Position numbers and translations under genes: made by a program. From NCBI RefSeq assembly GCF_040958695.1, contig NZ_CP162599.1, positions 3,196,001-3,260,000 of the forward strand: 64,000 nt of DNA, read 5' to 3'. The DNA comes from Ornithinibacillus sp. 4-3 (GTDB lineage Bacteria > Bacillota > Bacilli > Bacillales > Amphibacillaceae). Below, piece after piece: positions 45,589 through 53,955 of this stretch. A model generated the notes under the pieces. The model ran no database searches. It worked only from the letters and a program-made list of their open reading frames with translations, and was not told where the DNA came from. The first letter of the stretch is position 1. Every line of letters starts with the position of its first letter.

Positions 45589-46293
45589 CTACTTTTCTTC
45601 TTCAATTAAACCAACCTTTTCCATAGCTGCACGATCATTAATACCAGCTGGATTTTTCTTTGTTGGCATTAATTTCATACGAGGGACTAATTGCTCCTGT
45701 GCTAAAGTAAATATACGACGTAATTCTTGTACAGGATCTACATGCTCATCTACTCGCAAGTCCATATACGGATACTCTTCCTCGTTAACAACATATAATG
45801 CAGCGGATTGACGCCCACGTTTATCTCCGCCTGCCGCTTGAGCAGCTTCTAAAGATTTCAACAGACGTTCTGATAAATCCATATCTATATTTTCTTCAAA
45901 TGTTTCTGCCATTGCTAATACGGTATCCTCACCAACCAGCATATTACCCATTGCTACATAATTTTTCCCTGTTCGATGTCCAAACCAACCAACACAATTC
46001 TCACCTGTATGTACAGCAACATTTCCTTTTGCATCTACTACACTAACCTGGCGTACATCAATTGCTGGATCTTGAGCTAACACATGCTGCAATGCTTCCT
46101 CAGCTGTCATTCCCTGCTCTAATGCTTTTAAACCATTAATTCCTAGATATGGATTACTTGATGCTTGAGATGTAACTGCGCCAACTCCTGCTTTTGCATA
46201 TGGACAGCGACTACCAACACCAATTACCCTTGTAGAGATTGCAATACCAAATTGTCCTGTTTTCTCACATCTTGCCGTAATAGAAAAAGTCAT
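45589..46293 (-). CDS. DUF1028 Ntn-hydrolase-like protein (2)
   Basis: Paralog of the protein at 26147, 234 residues in both. The signature TFSITARCEKTGQFGIAIST, CPYAKAGVGAVTSQAS and AAGGDKRGRQSAALYV are conserved. I choose the ATG at 46293 because GAGGAGG lies six nt upstream; the ATG at 46308 precedes the ribosome site. A subgroup A binding protein lies upstream on the same strand (46495), as the other subgroup A protein lies near the first DUF1028 gene. A terminator hairpin between 46446 and 46486 limits co-transcription with it. Activity inferred only as hydrolase-like. Confidence 0.86.
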   Translation of the reverse strand: MTFSITARCEKTGQFGIAISTRVIGVGSRCPYAKAGVGAVTSQASSNPYLGINGLKALEQGMTAEEALQHVLAQDPAIDVRQVSVVDAKGNVAVHTGENCVGWFGHRTGKNYVAMGNMLVGEDTVLAMAETFEENIDMDLSERLLKSLEAAQAAGGDKRGRQSAALYVVNEEEYPYMDLRVDEHVDPVQELRRIFTLAQEQLVPRMKLMPTKKNPAGINDRAAMEKVGLIEEEK

Positions 46294-46445
46294 TATATGC
46301 CTCCTCATCCTATGAACATCATACTTCTAAATATATTGTAACTTAGACTTCAATGGCTTACCATTACTTTTCAAAAACTTAAGAACTCTGCTCAAGCTTA
46401 GTAGTACTTCTCTCGCTTGTAGAGTAGTTGCCAAACAACCAAAAG

Positions 46446-46486
46446 ATGCCAGGCTTTGCATCATCTAACATCTGCAAGCCTGACAT
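46446..46486 (-). terminator. Terminator of binding protein gene 46495
   Basis: ATGCCAGGCTTTGCA pairs with TGCAAGCCTGACAT, with one mismatch and one bulge. CTTTTGGTT follows on the minus strand. Confidence 0.7.
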
Positions 46487-46494
46487 CGATTATT

Positions 46495-48096
46495 TTATTT
46501 ATTCACGGAAGTATTCCACGGAAGAGGTCCCGGATTTGTTTGTAACCCTTCTACATATTTCTGTGCGACAACAATACGTCCATGATGACCAAATAAGGTT
46601 GCTGGCACATACTCATCCCATAAAAATGCTTGTAATTCTTCCCAATGTGCTTTTGCTTCTTCTTGTGTAGTGGATAAACGAATTGCATCTTTTAATTCCG
46701 TAATTTTCGGATGATCTGTACCACCAAAGAAGTTTGGATCAAGTACTAATAACTGAGAAGGCGATGTAACAAATGCTGTTCCTGTAATAAACATATTCCA
46801 TTTTGTTGTATCATCTAAATTCCCAATAACAGTTGCCCAATCATACACATCTAATTTTACATTGAAGCCAGCTGCTTCTAGCTGAGACTGTGTTACAATT
46901 GCCGCATTGTAATGGTAATCATAATCACGTGTAACCATTAAAACAATTTCTTCTCCATTATATCCTGCTTCTGCTAATAATTCTTTTGCACGCTCCGGGT
47001 TGTTCTGATTATAGGAGTCTGCACCAGCAGCCGTCGCCCAGCTCACTTGATCTGCACTTAAGAAACCATTGTCTAATGAATACATAGCTTCATTCACAAA
47101 GCTTGCTTGCATGATTTCTTCCATATTTAAAGCAGCATTCACCGCTTGACGCATTTTTTCATCTGCCATAAAACCTTCAATTTTATTATAAATTAAAGTA
47201 TGCGTCCCTGAAGAACCTGGATAGATAGTTAAATCCGAATTATTATTTAATTGCTCATAACTATCATATGCCATATTGTCCGCAATATCATATTCCCCAG
47301 TTTGAATTCCTGCTAAACGAGTGGAATCATCCGGAACAAAATAGTAGTATAAATCATCCACTAGTACTTCACGTTTCCCTACCATCCCACTCGGTTCACC
47401 TTCAGGAGACACATATTCTTCAAATTTTGTTAATTTAATATATTGATCTTGTTTCCATTCATCAAACTGAAACGGCCCCGTACCTACATACTCTTCTACA
47501 CCTTCTGCTGGCGCAGCCTCAATAATTTCTTTTGGCATAATTGGCGTATATTGCCCGCGCCCTAATCCTGCAATAATATCTAGTAAATCAGCCATTGGTT
47601 CTTCCATTTCGATAACTACTGTATATTCATCTTCCTCTTTAAAAGCATTTTCTTCTAAGATGTCTTTAATTGGTGAACGATCTAACCATCTGTTCATGGA
47701 AGCTACTACATCTTCTGCTTTCATTTCTTTTCCATTATGGAACTTCACACCTTGACGTAAATGGAATGTATATGTAGTTCCATCTTCGCTTCGATCAATC
47801 TTTTCTGCTAATAATGGCTTTGCTTCTAAATTCTCATCTAAAGCAACAAGTGATTCAAAAATATTTCTACTGATTTCCATTGAAACAATAGCAGTTGTTA
47901 CATGCCCATCTAATGTCGGTGGTTGGGCATTAACCGCAATCTTTAATTCTCCACCTTGCTCTGCTGTTTCATTCACTTTATTTGAATCTTCATTGTTTTC
48001 ATCTTTTGTTGTATTAGCGTCATTATCACTACATGCTACAACAAATAAAGAAAGTAGAAATAAAACAACTATTGCTTTAATTGCTTTCTTCCCCAT
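46495..48096 (-). CDS. ABC transporter family-5 substrate-binding lipoprotein (subgroup A)
   Basis: Binding lipoprotein of 533 residues, lipobox FVVAC with cysteine at residue 22, then a Asp/Asn-rich linker. It is closely related to the protein at 28673: VNAQPPTLDGHVTTAIVSME, GLGRGQYTPIMPKEI, DDSTRLAGIQTGEYDIADNM and LPWNTSVNK. GGGGGAGTTAAG lies upstream of the ATG. It heads the run of five binding-protein genes to 55.5 kb, all on the minus strand but each with its own ribosome site and mostly with terminators between. An AATTCGGAATT-like sequence in its leader (near 48145-48160) may be regulatory. No permease is nearby. Confidence 0.92.
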   Translation of the reverse strand: MGKKAIKAIVVLFLLSLFVVACSDNDANTTKDENNEDSNKVNETAEQGGELKIAVNAQPPTLDGHVTTAIVSMEISRNIFESLVALDENLEAKPLLAEKIDRSEDGTTYTFHLRQGVKFHNGKEMKAEDVVASMNRWLDRSPIKDILEENAFKEEDEYTVVIEMEEPMADLLDIIAGLGRGQYTPIMPKEIIEAAPAEGVEEYVGTGPFQFDEWKQDQYIKLTKFEEYVSPEGEPSGMVGKREVLVDDLYYYFVPDDSTRLAGIQTGEYDIADNMAYDSYEQLNNNSDLTIYPGSSGTHTLIYNKIEGFMADEKMRQAVNAALNMEEIMQASFVNEAMYSLDNGFLSADQVSWATAAGADSYNQNNPERAKELLAEAGYNGEEIVLMVTRDYDYHYNAAIVTQSQLEAAGFNVKLDVYDWATVIGNLDDTTKWNMFITGTAFVTSPSQLLVLDPNFFGGTDHPKITELKDAIRLSTTQEEAKAHWEELQAFLWDEYVPATLFGHHGRIVVAQKYVEGLQTNPGPLPWNTSVNK

Positions 48097-48216
48097 TTTC
48101 TTAACTCCCCCTATTTTAATCTTGATCTATAAAAAGTATAAAAATTCCGAATTTTATATCCGGATTTTTTATATTCATCTAACGACTATAGATCTTTCCT
48201 TTGTTTAGAGCTTGGA

Positions 48217-48275
48217 AAAAGCCCCTATTCATCTTAAGCAATCGAATGATGCTTGTCAAATGAATAAGGGCTTTT
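48217..48275 (-). terminator. Terminator of binding protein gene 48302
   Basis: AAAAGCCC (48217-48224) pairs with GGGCTTTT (48268-48275), continued by ATTCAT/ATGAAT and an inner AAGCA/GCTT hairpin. TTTTTCC follows on the minus strand. Confidence 0.75.
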
Positions 48276-48301
48276 ATTCCATGCTTATTCTTTGTTCACT
48301 T

Positions 48302-49897
48302 TTATTCTATAGTTACGTTCCAGAAAATCGGTCCGGAAAATGCTTCAATTCCTTCTACATTCTTTTGAGAAGCGTATAATCCATGATATGCACCTAAAGT
48401 GGATACAGGTAGTAGCTCTTCCCATGCATATAACTGTAAATCATCCCAAATTTCTTTTGCTTCTTCAATTGTTGGTGCTAACTCCAGGGCGCGCATTTGC
48501 TCATGTACATGTTCATCTTCAATTCCTGCTGCCCATGTTGGACTTAACCCTAAAAATTGTGGTGGGGTACTAACTGTTGAGAAGCCCATAATATATAAAT
48601 CCCATGTGTCTGCTTCATATTGGCGACTATTGATCGTTGGCCAATCCACAATTTCCAACTTCACATTTACACCAATTCTGGTTAATTGCTCTTGAATTAC
48701 TACTGCCGTATTATAATGATGATCATAATCTCTTGTCGATAACAGGCGAAGTTCTTCCCCTTGGTAATCACTTTCTGCTAGTAATTCTTTTGCTTTTTCC
48801 TGATTATTGATATTGTAATATTCTTTACCAGCATCACTCTTCCAAGTAACCAAATTATCATCCATATAACCTGATTTTAATGTGTAAAGATCTGGATTTG
48901 GAAATGCTGCATTCATTATTTCTTCAGAGTCAATTGCTGTATTTAATGCCTGACGTAGTTTGAAGTCACTTACAGGCCCTTCTATTGTATTAAAGATTAA
49001 AAATTGCTCACCACTTGCTGTAATGTGTGCGTTTAGGTTTTCATCATTTGTAACTAATTCATAGCTATCATATGGAATACCATATGCAAAATCATATTCT
49101 CCAGATTGAAGACCAGCTAAACGAGTTGATGTATCAGGTACGATGTAAAAGTAAATATCATCTATTAATGCTTCTTTTTTCCCTGATAACCCATCCGCTT
49201 CTTTATCTACTGCTTGATACTCATCATATTTTGTGAAATGGATATATTGATCTTGTTTCCAGTCTTCAAATTTATAAGGTCCTGTTCCGATATATTCATT
49301 TACAAAGTCTTCACCAGCGTCCTCAACTACTTCTTTTGGCATAATTGCTGGAGCCTGCTTTGATGTAGCAATCGTATCTAATGTCAGTGAAGATGCTTCT
49401 TTAAGCTCTAAAACAACTGTATAATCATCTTCTGCTGTCCATGTTGCATCGCCAAAAATAGAACCTGTAATAGTTGATTTGGTTAACCATCTTTCCATAG
49501 AAGCAATAACATCTTCAGCAGTCATTTCTTTGCCATTATGGAATTTAATACCTTCTCTTAATTTAAATACATATGTTTTATTATCCTCTGTTTCAACAGA
49601 TTCTGCTAACATTGGAACTGGCTTAAATTCTGCATCTGTTGTTAAAAGTGTTTCAAATATCAGTCTAGAAGTATCTCTGCCTGATGTTGATGTATTTGCC
49701 GGCTGATCTAAGTTAGGCGGTTGAGCATCTAATGCAATACGTAATCTATTTTCTGCAGCTTCTTCTTGGTTTGCTGCTTCACCTGAATCTTTTTCATTAT
49801 CACTATCTGAATGACTATCCTTACTTTGTCCACATCCTACAGCAATAATTGCTACTGCAAGTAAAATAAAAAATAAACCTTTTCTAAATAAATTCAT
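48302..49897 (-). CDS. ABC transporter family-5 substrate-binding lipoprotein (subgroup B), downstream of the SAM riboswitch
   Basis: Binding lipoprotein of 531 residues, lipobox IAVGC with cysteine at residue 22 and an acidic linker. Subgroup B traits shared with the proteins at 50470 and 53956 are the QPPNLDQPANTS-type start, ASSLTLDTIATSKQAPAIMPKEV, FSTVSTPPQFLGLSPTWA and the FSGPIFWNVTIE end. CGGGAGGGATAAG precedes the ATG. It is the first gene downstream, on the same strand, of a complete SAM-I riboswitch (50259-50377). A dispersed repeat of about 190 nt lies between. If transcription reads through, it would be made when S-adenosylmethionine is low, which would suggest a sulfur-containing ligand; that is inference. 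Confidence 0.92.
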   Translation of the reverse strand: MNLFRKGLFFILLAVAIIAVGCGQSKDSHSDSDNEKDSGEAANQEEAAENRLRIALDAQPPNLDQPANTSTSGRDTSRLIFETLLTTDAEFKPVPMLAESVETEDNKTYVFKLREGIKFHNGKEMTAEDVIASMERWLTKSTITGSIFGDATWTAEDDYTVVLELKEASSLTLDTIATSKQAPAIMPKEVVEDAGEDFVNEYIGTGPYKFEDWKQDQYIHFTKYDEYQAVDKEADGLSGKKEALIDDIYFYIVPDTSTRLAGLQSGEYDFAYGIPYDSYELVTNDENLNAHITASGEQFLIFNTIEGPVSDFKLRQALNTAIDSEEIMNAAFPNPDLYTLKSGYMDDNLVTWKSDAGKEYYNINNQEKAKELLAESDYQGEELRLLSTRDYDHHYNTAVVIQEQLTRIGVNVKLEIVDWPTINSRQYEADTWDLYIMGFSTVSTPPQFLGLSPTWAAGIEDEHVHEQMRALELAPTIEEAKEIWDDLQLYAWEELLPVSTLGAYHGLYASQKNVEGIEAFSGPIFWNVTIE

Positions 49898-49925
49898 GTC
49901 TTATCCCTCCCGATTTATACCTAGA

Positions 49926-49945
49926 ATTCACATTTGTTTACTAGG
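49926..49945. promoter_or_regulatory. Motif shared by two subgroup B leaders (copy 1)
   Basis: ATTCACATTTGTTTACTAGG matches 52093-52112 at 16 of 20 positions. Both copies lie about 30 nt upstream of a subgroup B start codon. It also overlaps an ACCTAG/CTAGGT dyad (49919-49924 and 49941-49946). Confidence 0.35.
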
Positions 49946-49999
49946 TTTTAAAGCTATGTAAAGCTTGATTTTACTGCTAATCCCTTTTCTGGAAGTCAA

Positions 50000-50189
50000 G
50001 AAAAGCGTAGAGCGCCCGTTTAAAAACGTAGAGATTGGAGTGGCACAACCGAGATAAAGGAAACACGGTGAGGTCACGAACCGATGTTGACTTATTGTAG
50101 GGCGTGACGCGAAATCTCTTAGTTTTTGGCGCTCGGAGCTAGACAGCGCTATCTCCGAATAAGAATTAATTTGTGCAAAACTTTATACC
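50000..50189. repeat. Dispersed repeat, copy 2
   Basis: The element begins GAAAAGCGTAGAGCGCC and ends GCTATCTCCGAATAAGAA...GCAAAACTTTATA. Ends match copy 1 (26860-27016) in direct orientation, while the 41-nt core at 50027-50067 is inverted relative to copy 1. It carries GGCGCTCGGAGCTAGACAGC, a sequence type familiar from Bacillaceae repeats. It lies between the riboswitch terminator and the binding-protein gene. Confidence 0.7.
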
Positions 50190-50202
50190 TTCTTACTCAA
50201 CT

Positions 50203-50230
50203 AAAAAACCTCTTCCATCAAAGGAAGAGG
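50203..50230 (-). terminator. Riboswitch-controlled terminator
   Basis: CCTCTTCC (50209-50216) pairs with GGAAGAGG (50223-50230), followed on the minus strand by six U residues (50208-50203). Its 5' arm (minus strand of 50221-50229) can instead pair with the 3' side of riboswitch helix P1 (50255-50263), giving an antiterminator. Confidence 0.88.
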
Positions 50231-50258
50231 CTATATCATGATAAATTATCCGCGCTCT

Positions 50259-50377
50259 TCCTTATCTTTCAAGCTTATTTGCTTGCTGGAATTGGCACCT
50301 TATCGAATACTTCTTAATTATTCGATGGTTGCTGCAGGATCGTAGGACCAGTTCCTCCCCTGACTCTTGATAAGGAA
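50259..50377 (-). promoter_or_regulatory. SAM-I (S-box) riboswitch aptamer
   Basis: Read on the minus strand, helix P1 is CCTTATC (50375-50369) with GATAAGG (50266-50260). Inside are the conserved AAGAG, GGAGGAACTGGTCC, GCAGCAACC, a P3 hairpin CGAAT/ATTCG, and AAGGTGCCAATTCCAGCAAG followed by GAAAGATAAG. These are the invariant blocks of the SAM-I aptamer in order. The terminator and antiterminator alternatives downstream are mutually exclusive through shared bases, so it should switch transcription off when S-adenosylmethionine is bound. The first downstream gene is the binding lipoprotein at 48302. Confidence 0.93.
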
Positions 50378-50400
50378 TTATCTTTTTAAATTGTGAATTA

Positions 50401-50430
50401 ATCATATATGAAGTCTATTATTATTGTCAA
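50401..50430 (-). promoter_or_regulatory. Sigma-A promoter of the SAM riboswitch transcript
   Basis: On the minus strand TTGACA (50425-50430) and TATGAT (50401-50406) are spaced by 18 nt, placing the start of transcription about 15-20 nt before helix P1. Confidence 0.7.
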
Positions 50431-50469
50431 GCACTTAAATAATAGAATCATTTTTCTGAAAACTAATAC

Positions 50470-52059
50470 CTATTCCCCAATTGTTACATTCCAAAAAATT
50501 GGACCTGAGAAGGTAATGATTCCTTCAACTTTATTACTTGATGCATATAAGCTATTATAACTTCCAAATGTCGTAACAGGCAGAAGCTCTTCCCATGCAT
50601 AGCGTTGTAAATCTTCCCATATTTCTTGAGCTTCTTCTGTTGTCGGCGCTGTTTCTATAGCTTTCATATCTTCTACAACTTTCTCATCATTGACTCCACC
50701 AGCCCAAGTTGGACTTAATCCAAGGAATTGTGGTGGTGTACTTACCGTTGAGAAAGAAATTACATAGGCATCAAATGCATCAGTATCATCTTTAAGCTGT
50801 GTCACCGTTGGCCAATCATAAATTTCTAATGTCGCATTTATTCCAATTTGAGATAATTGATCATGGATGACAACTGCTGCATTATAATGATGATCATAAT
50901 CACGAGTCGCTAAGATTTTAAATTCTTCGCCGTTGTAATCCATATCTTCCAACATCTGTTTTGCCTTTTCTGGATCATTGATATTATGATATTCCTCTCC
51001 AGCATCACTTGCCCAACTGACGATGTCTTCGTCCATATAACTGGAATGTAACCAAAACAGGTCTTCATTCGGATAAGCTGCCATCATAATTTCTTCAATA
51101 TCTAGCGCTGTATTAATTACTTCACGCATTCTAACATCAGCAGCTGGCCCCTTCTCTTTGTTATAAGCTAATAATTGTACTCCAGTTACATCAAGATGAG
51201 TATTTATATTTTCATCACGATTAACTTGTTCATAGCTGTCATAAGGAACACCATAAGCAAAGTCGTATTCCCCTGTTTGTAAACCAGCTATACGTGTAGA
51301 GGCATCTGTAACAATATAGAAGTAAATATCATCCACTAAAGCCTCTTTCTTTCCAGCTAAACCATCTGCTGGCTCCTCTAAAGCACTATAATCATCAAAT
51401 TTTGTAAAATGAATATATTGATCTTGTCTCCATTCTACAAATTGATAAGGGCCTGTTCCAATATATTCTGAAACCCCTTCAGCTGTCGCCGCTTCAACAA
51501 CTTCTTTGGGCATAATTGCTGCTGCCTGTTTAGAAGATGCAATGGTATCTAAGGTCAGTGATGATGACTCCACTAATTCTAATACAACAGTGTAATTATC
51601 CTCCGCAGTCCAAGTTGCACCTTCAAAAATAGTTCCTGTAATTGCTGATTTCTCTAACCATCTTTCCATCGATGCAATCACATCTTCTGCAATCATTTCC
51701 TTACCATTATGAAATAAAACCCCTTCTCTTAGATGAAATACATAGGTCTTATTATCATCAGTCTCAACAGATTCTGCTAACATCGGAACAGCAGCATAAT
51801 TGGAATCTGTTGTTAAAAGTGTTTCAAACATAAGTCTAGCTGTATCTCGAATTGCAGTTGGGGCAGCTGTCGGTTGATCCAAAGTTGGTGGTTGCCCATC
51901 TAGCGCAATTTTTAATACACTACCAGTATTTGCTTCATCATTGCTTGTTTCATCTGATTTATTTCCATCTACCTCTGATTCATTAGAGCTACAGCCTATA
52001 ATAAAAAACACAATAGATGCTAGCATGACTAAGAATAGACTGCGTTTGGAAAATTTCAT
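50470..52059 (-). CDS. ABC transporter family-5 substrate-binding lipoprotein (subgroup B)
   Basis: Binding lipoprotein of 529 residues, lipobox FFIIGC with cysteine at residue 23. It shares ESSSLTLDTIASSKQAAAIMPKEV, GLQTGEYDFAYGVPYDSYE, FSTVSTPPQFLGLSPTWAGG and FSGPIFWNVTIGE with the protein at 48302. Differences are spread through the central region (for example TGVQLLAYNKEKGPAADVRMRE), consistent with changed ligand choice. CAGGAGGGTACAAAT precedes the ATG. The SAM-riboswitch promoter begins just after its stop codon; no separate terminator for this gene is seen before it. A motif about 30 nt upstream of its start is shared with 48302. Confidence 0.92.
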   Translation of the reverse strand: MKFSKRSLFLVMLASIVFFIIGCSSNESEVDGNKSDETSNDEANTGSVLKIALDGQPPTLDQPTAAPTAIRDTARLMFETLLTTDSNYAAVPMLAESVETDDNKTYVFHLREGVLFHNGKEMIAEDVIASMERWLEKSAITGTIFEGATWTAEDNYTVVLELVESSSLTLDTIASSKQAAAIMPKEVVEAATAEGVSEYIGTGPYQFVEWRQDQYIHFTKFDDYSALEEPADGLAGKKEALVDDIYFYIVTDASTRIAGLQTGEYDFAYGVPYDSYEQVNRDENINTHLDVTGVQLLAYNKEKGPAADVRMREVINTALDIEEIMMAAYPNEDLFWLHSSYMDEDIVSWASDAGEEYHNINDPEKAKQMLEDMDYNGEEFKILATRDYDHHYNAAVVIHDQLSQIGINATLEIYDWPTVTQLKDDTDAFDAYVISFSTVSTPPQFLGLSPTWAGGVNDEKVVEDMKAIETAPTTEEAQEIWEDLQRYAWEELLPVTTFGSYNSLYASSNKVEGIITFSGPIFWNVTIGE

Positions 52060-52092
52060 ATTTGTACCCTCCTGTTGTCTTCAAAACTCATT

Positions 52093-52112
52093 ATTCACAT
52101 TAGTAAACTATG
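52093..52112. promoter_or_regulatory. Motif shared by two subgroup B leaders (copy 2)
   Basis: ATTCACATTAGTAAACTATG, 16 of 20 positions identical to 49926-49945. It is a candidate operator or a conserved leader remnant. Confidence 0.35.
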
Positions 52113-52167
52113 AATTAAAATTAAAAAATAAAATCGATCTCTAAACGAACGATTTAAAAGCCTATTT

Positions 52168-52229
52168 AATGATAAGAGCTGTGGCGGGGAATAAACTATA
52201 GACAATCCTAATCATTCCGCCACCGACAA
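52168..52229. pseudogene. Fragment related to a binding-protein gene, now in a hairpin
   Basis: The sequence from 52168 (AATGATAAGAGCTGTGGCGG) matches, with scattered substitutions over about 45 nt, the part of the binding-protein gene at 53956 located near 54200-54245 (encoding LSMVSTPPQLLSLS). The first 20 bases are identical. It contains no open frame of its own. GTGGCGG near 52181-52187 can pair with CCGCCAC near 52218-52224. It is most simply a relic of another subgroup B gene or of a recombination event. Confidence 0.45.
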
Positions 52230-52267
52230 CTATTTTATTTTTTCTTAGATAGGAAAATATAAAAATT

Positions 52268-52312
52268 GTGCAATTAATGCTTATTCAAAGATAGCACTGT
52301 CTAACTTTGCAC
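52268..52312 (-). terminator. Weak terminator-like hairpin after binding protein 52321
   Basis: GTGCAA (52268-52273) pairs with TTGCAC (52307-52312) around a long loop. AATTTTTATA follows on the minus strand. Confidence 0.35.
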
Positions 52313-52320
52313 TTTTCTTA

Positions 52321-53898
52321 TTATTCTACTAGCTTTGTATTCCAAAGAAATCCACCTTCGAATTCAGAGAAATCAACTACTTTATCTGTAGTAACAATGA
52401 CATTACTATATTGTCCAAGGATAGAAATTGGTAAATAGTCTGCCCAGGCAAATTCTTGCAGTTCATCCCAATGCGACTTCGCTTCTTCCTGGTCTACTGC
52501 ATCCTTAATGCCTGCTAGTAATTCATCAATTTTAGGATGTTCTGGCCAACCTACCCAATCATAGTTCAAGAATAATAAGCTTGAAGGGGTGACAGGAGTA
52601 GCAGTTCCATTAATATGCAAATCCCATAATTCTGGATCCTGGCGCATTTCTAATACGGTTGGCCAATCATAAAGCTCTAATTCCACATTGATTCCTACTT
52701 GTTCTAGTTGCTCCTGTAAAACGACAGATGCATTATAAATAAATTCGTAATCACGTGAAGTTAGGAGCGTGATTGGTTCTCCATTATAATCCGATTCTTC
52801 TAGTAACTGTTTTGCTTTCTCTGGATCAGCTTGATTATAGAACTCACTTCCATTATCGCTATACCAATTCGTTCGATCCTTCGTCATATATCCAGAATCA
52901 ATTTCAAAAAGATCTTCATGCACGAATCCAGCCTGCATTATATCATCGGAATTAATCGCCGCATTGAGTGCATGCCTAAATTTCTGATCAGTCGCCGGTC
53001 CTTCCTTTTTGTTATACGACAGAATAAGGCTACCAAAATGGTAAGGACGGGTACTTAGTGCTTCATCTTGTAAAAGTTGCTCATATTGATCATTCGAAAC
53101 ATCATACACAATATCAAATTCTCCAGTTTGTAAACCGGCAAAGGTTGTGCTTGGATCCGGTACAATCATAAAATAAACATTGTTGATAAAGGCTTCTTTT
53201 TTACCACTAAACCCATCTGCAGGTGCATCTACTGCCACATAATCCTCAAACTTTTCTAAATGGATATACTGATCCTGACGCCACTCTTTAAACTGAAAAG
53301 GTCCGGTACCAATATACTCTGTGACTCCACTTGCTTCTGCTGTATCAACTATTTCTTTAGGCATGATCGCAGGAAATTGTACATGATCAGCCATAATTTC
53401 CAACACATCTGCAATCGGAGTTTCTAATTTTAAGAGAACCGTATAAGGATCCCCTTCTTCAAATACTGCGCCTTCTAATAATTTTCCACCTGCCGAGATG
53501 TCTAACCAACGATTCATCGATGCGACAACATCCTCAGCAACCATCTCTTTCCCATTATGAAATAACACACCTTCTCTTAAATGAAAGGTGTATGTCAGCC
53601 TATCATCACTTTGGTCAATTGTGTCTGCCAGCATGGGTACAGGTTGATACTCGGCATTTAATGTCACAAGCGTTTCAAAAATATTTCGAGCTACATGCGA
53701 TGTTTTCGTCGCTGTGGACATCGGGGGATCAAGTGTTGGTGGCTGGATACTTATCGATACCCTAAGCTCCTCACTTTCACCGCTACCAGTATCCTCACCA
53801 TTCGCTTGATTTGATTCATTCTCTGTACTTTGACAAGCGGCTAAAACCAACATCATAATCAACAGGCCAAGTACAGATTTAAACCTTGAAACTACCAT
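52321..53898 (-). CDS. ABC transporter family-5 substrate-binding lipoprotein (subgroup D)
   Basis: Binding lipoprotein of 525 residues. I choose the ATG at 53898 because AAGGAGG lies just upstream; the frame's first ATG at 53931 would place the ribosome site inside the gene. The lipobox VLAAC then puts the cysteine at residue 22. AEDVVASMNRW and EYIGTGPFQFKEWRQDQYIHL are family signatures. Its opening SIQPPTLDPPMSTATKTSHV and its end FEGGFLWNTKLVE match none of the other subgroups closely, so I place it alone. It follows the 53956 gene by only 57 nt, suggesting that those two are co-transcribed. Confidence 0.91.
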   Translation of the reverse strand: MVVSRFKSVLGLLIMMLVLAACQSTENESNQANGEDTGSGESEELRVSISIQPPTLDPPMSTATKTSHVARNIFETLVTLNAEYQPVPMLADTIDQSDDRLTYTFHLREGVLFHNGKEMVAEDVVASMNRWLDISAGGKLLEGAVFEEGDPYTVLLKLETPIADVLEIMADHVQFPAIMPKEIVDTAEASGVTEYIGTGPFQFKEWRQDQYIHLEKFEDYVAVDAPADGFSGKKEAFINNVYFMIVPDPSTTFAGLQTGEFDIVYDVSNDQYEQLLQDEALSTRPYHFGSLILSYNKKEGPATDQKFRHALNAAINSDDIMQAGFVHEDLFEIDSGYMTKDRTNWYSDNGSEFYNQADPEKAKQLLEESDYNGEPITLLTSRDYEFIYNASVVLQEQLEQVGINVELELYDWPTVLEMRQDPELWDLHINGTATPVTPSSLLFLNYDWVGWPEHPKIDELLAGIKDAVDQEEAKSHWDELQEFAWADYLPISILGQYSNVIVTTDKVVDFSEFEGGFLWNTKLVE

Positions 53899-53955
53899 TC
53901 TATAATTCCTCCTTGCAAACATCATTTTCATAAATTACATGAAACCTCATCTTTT

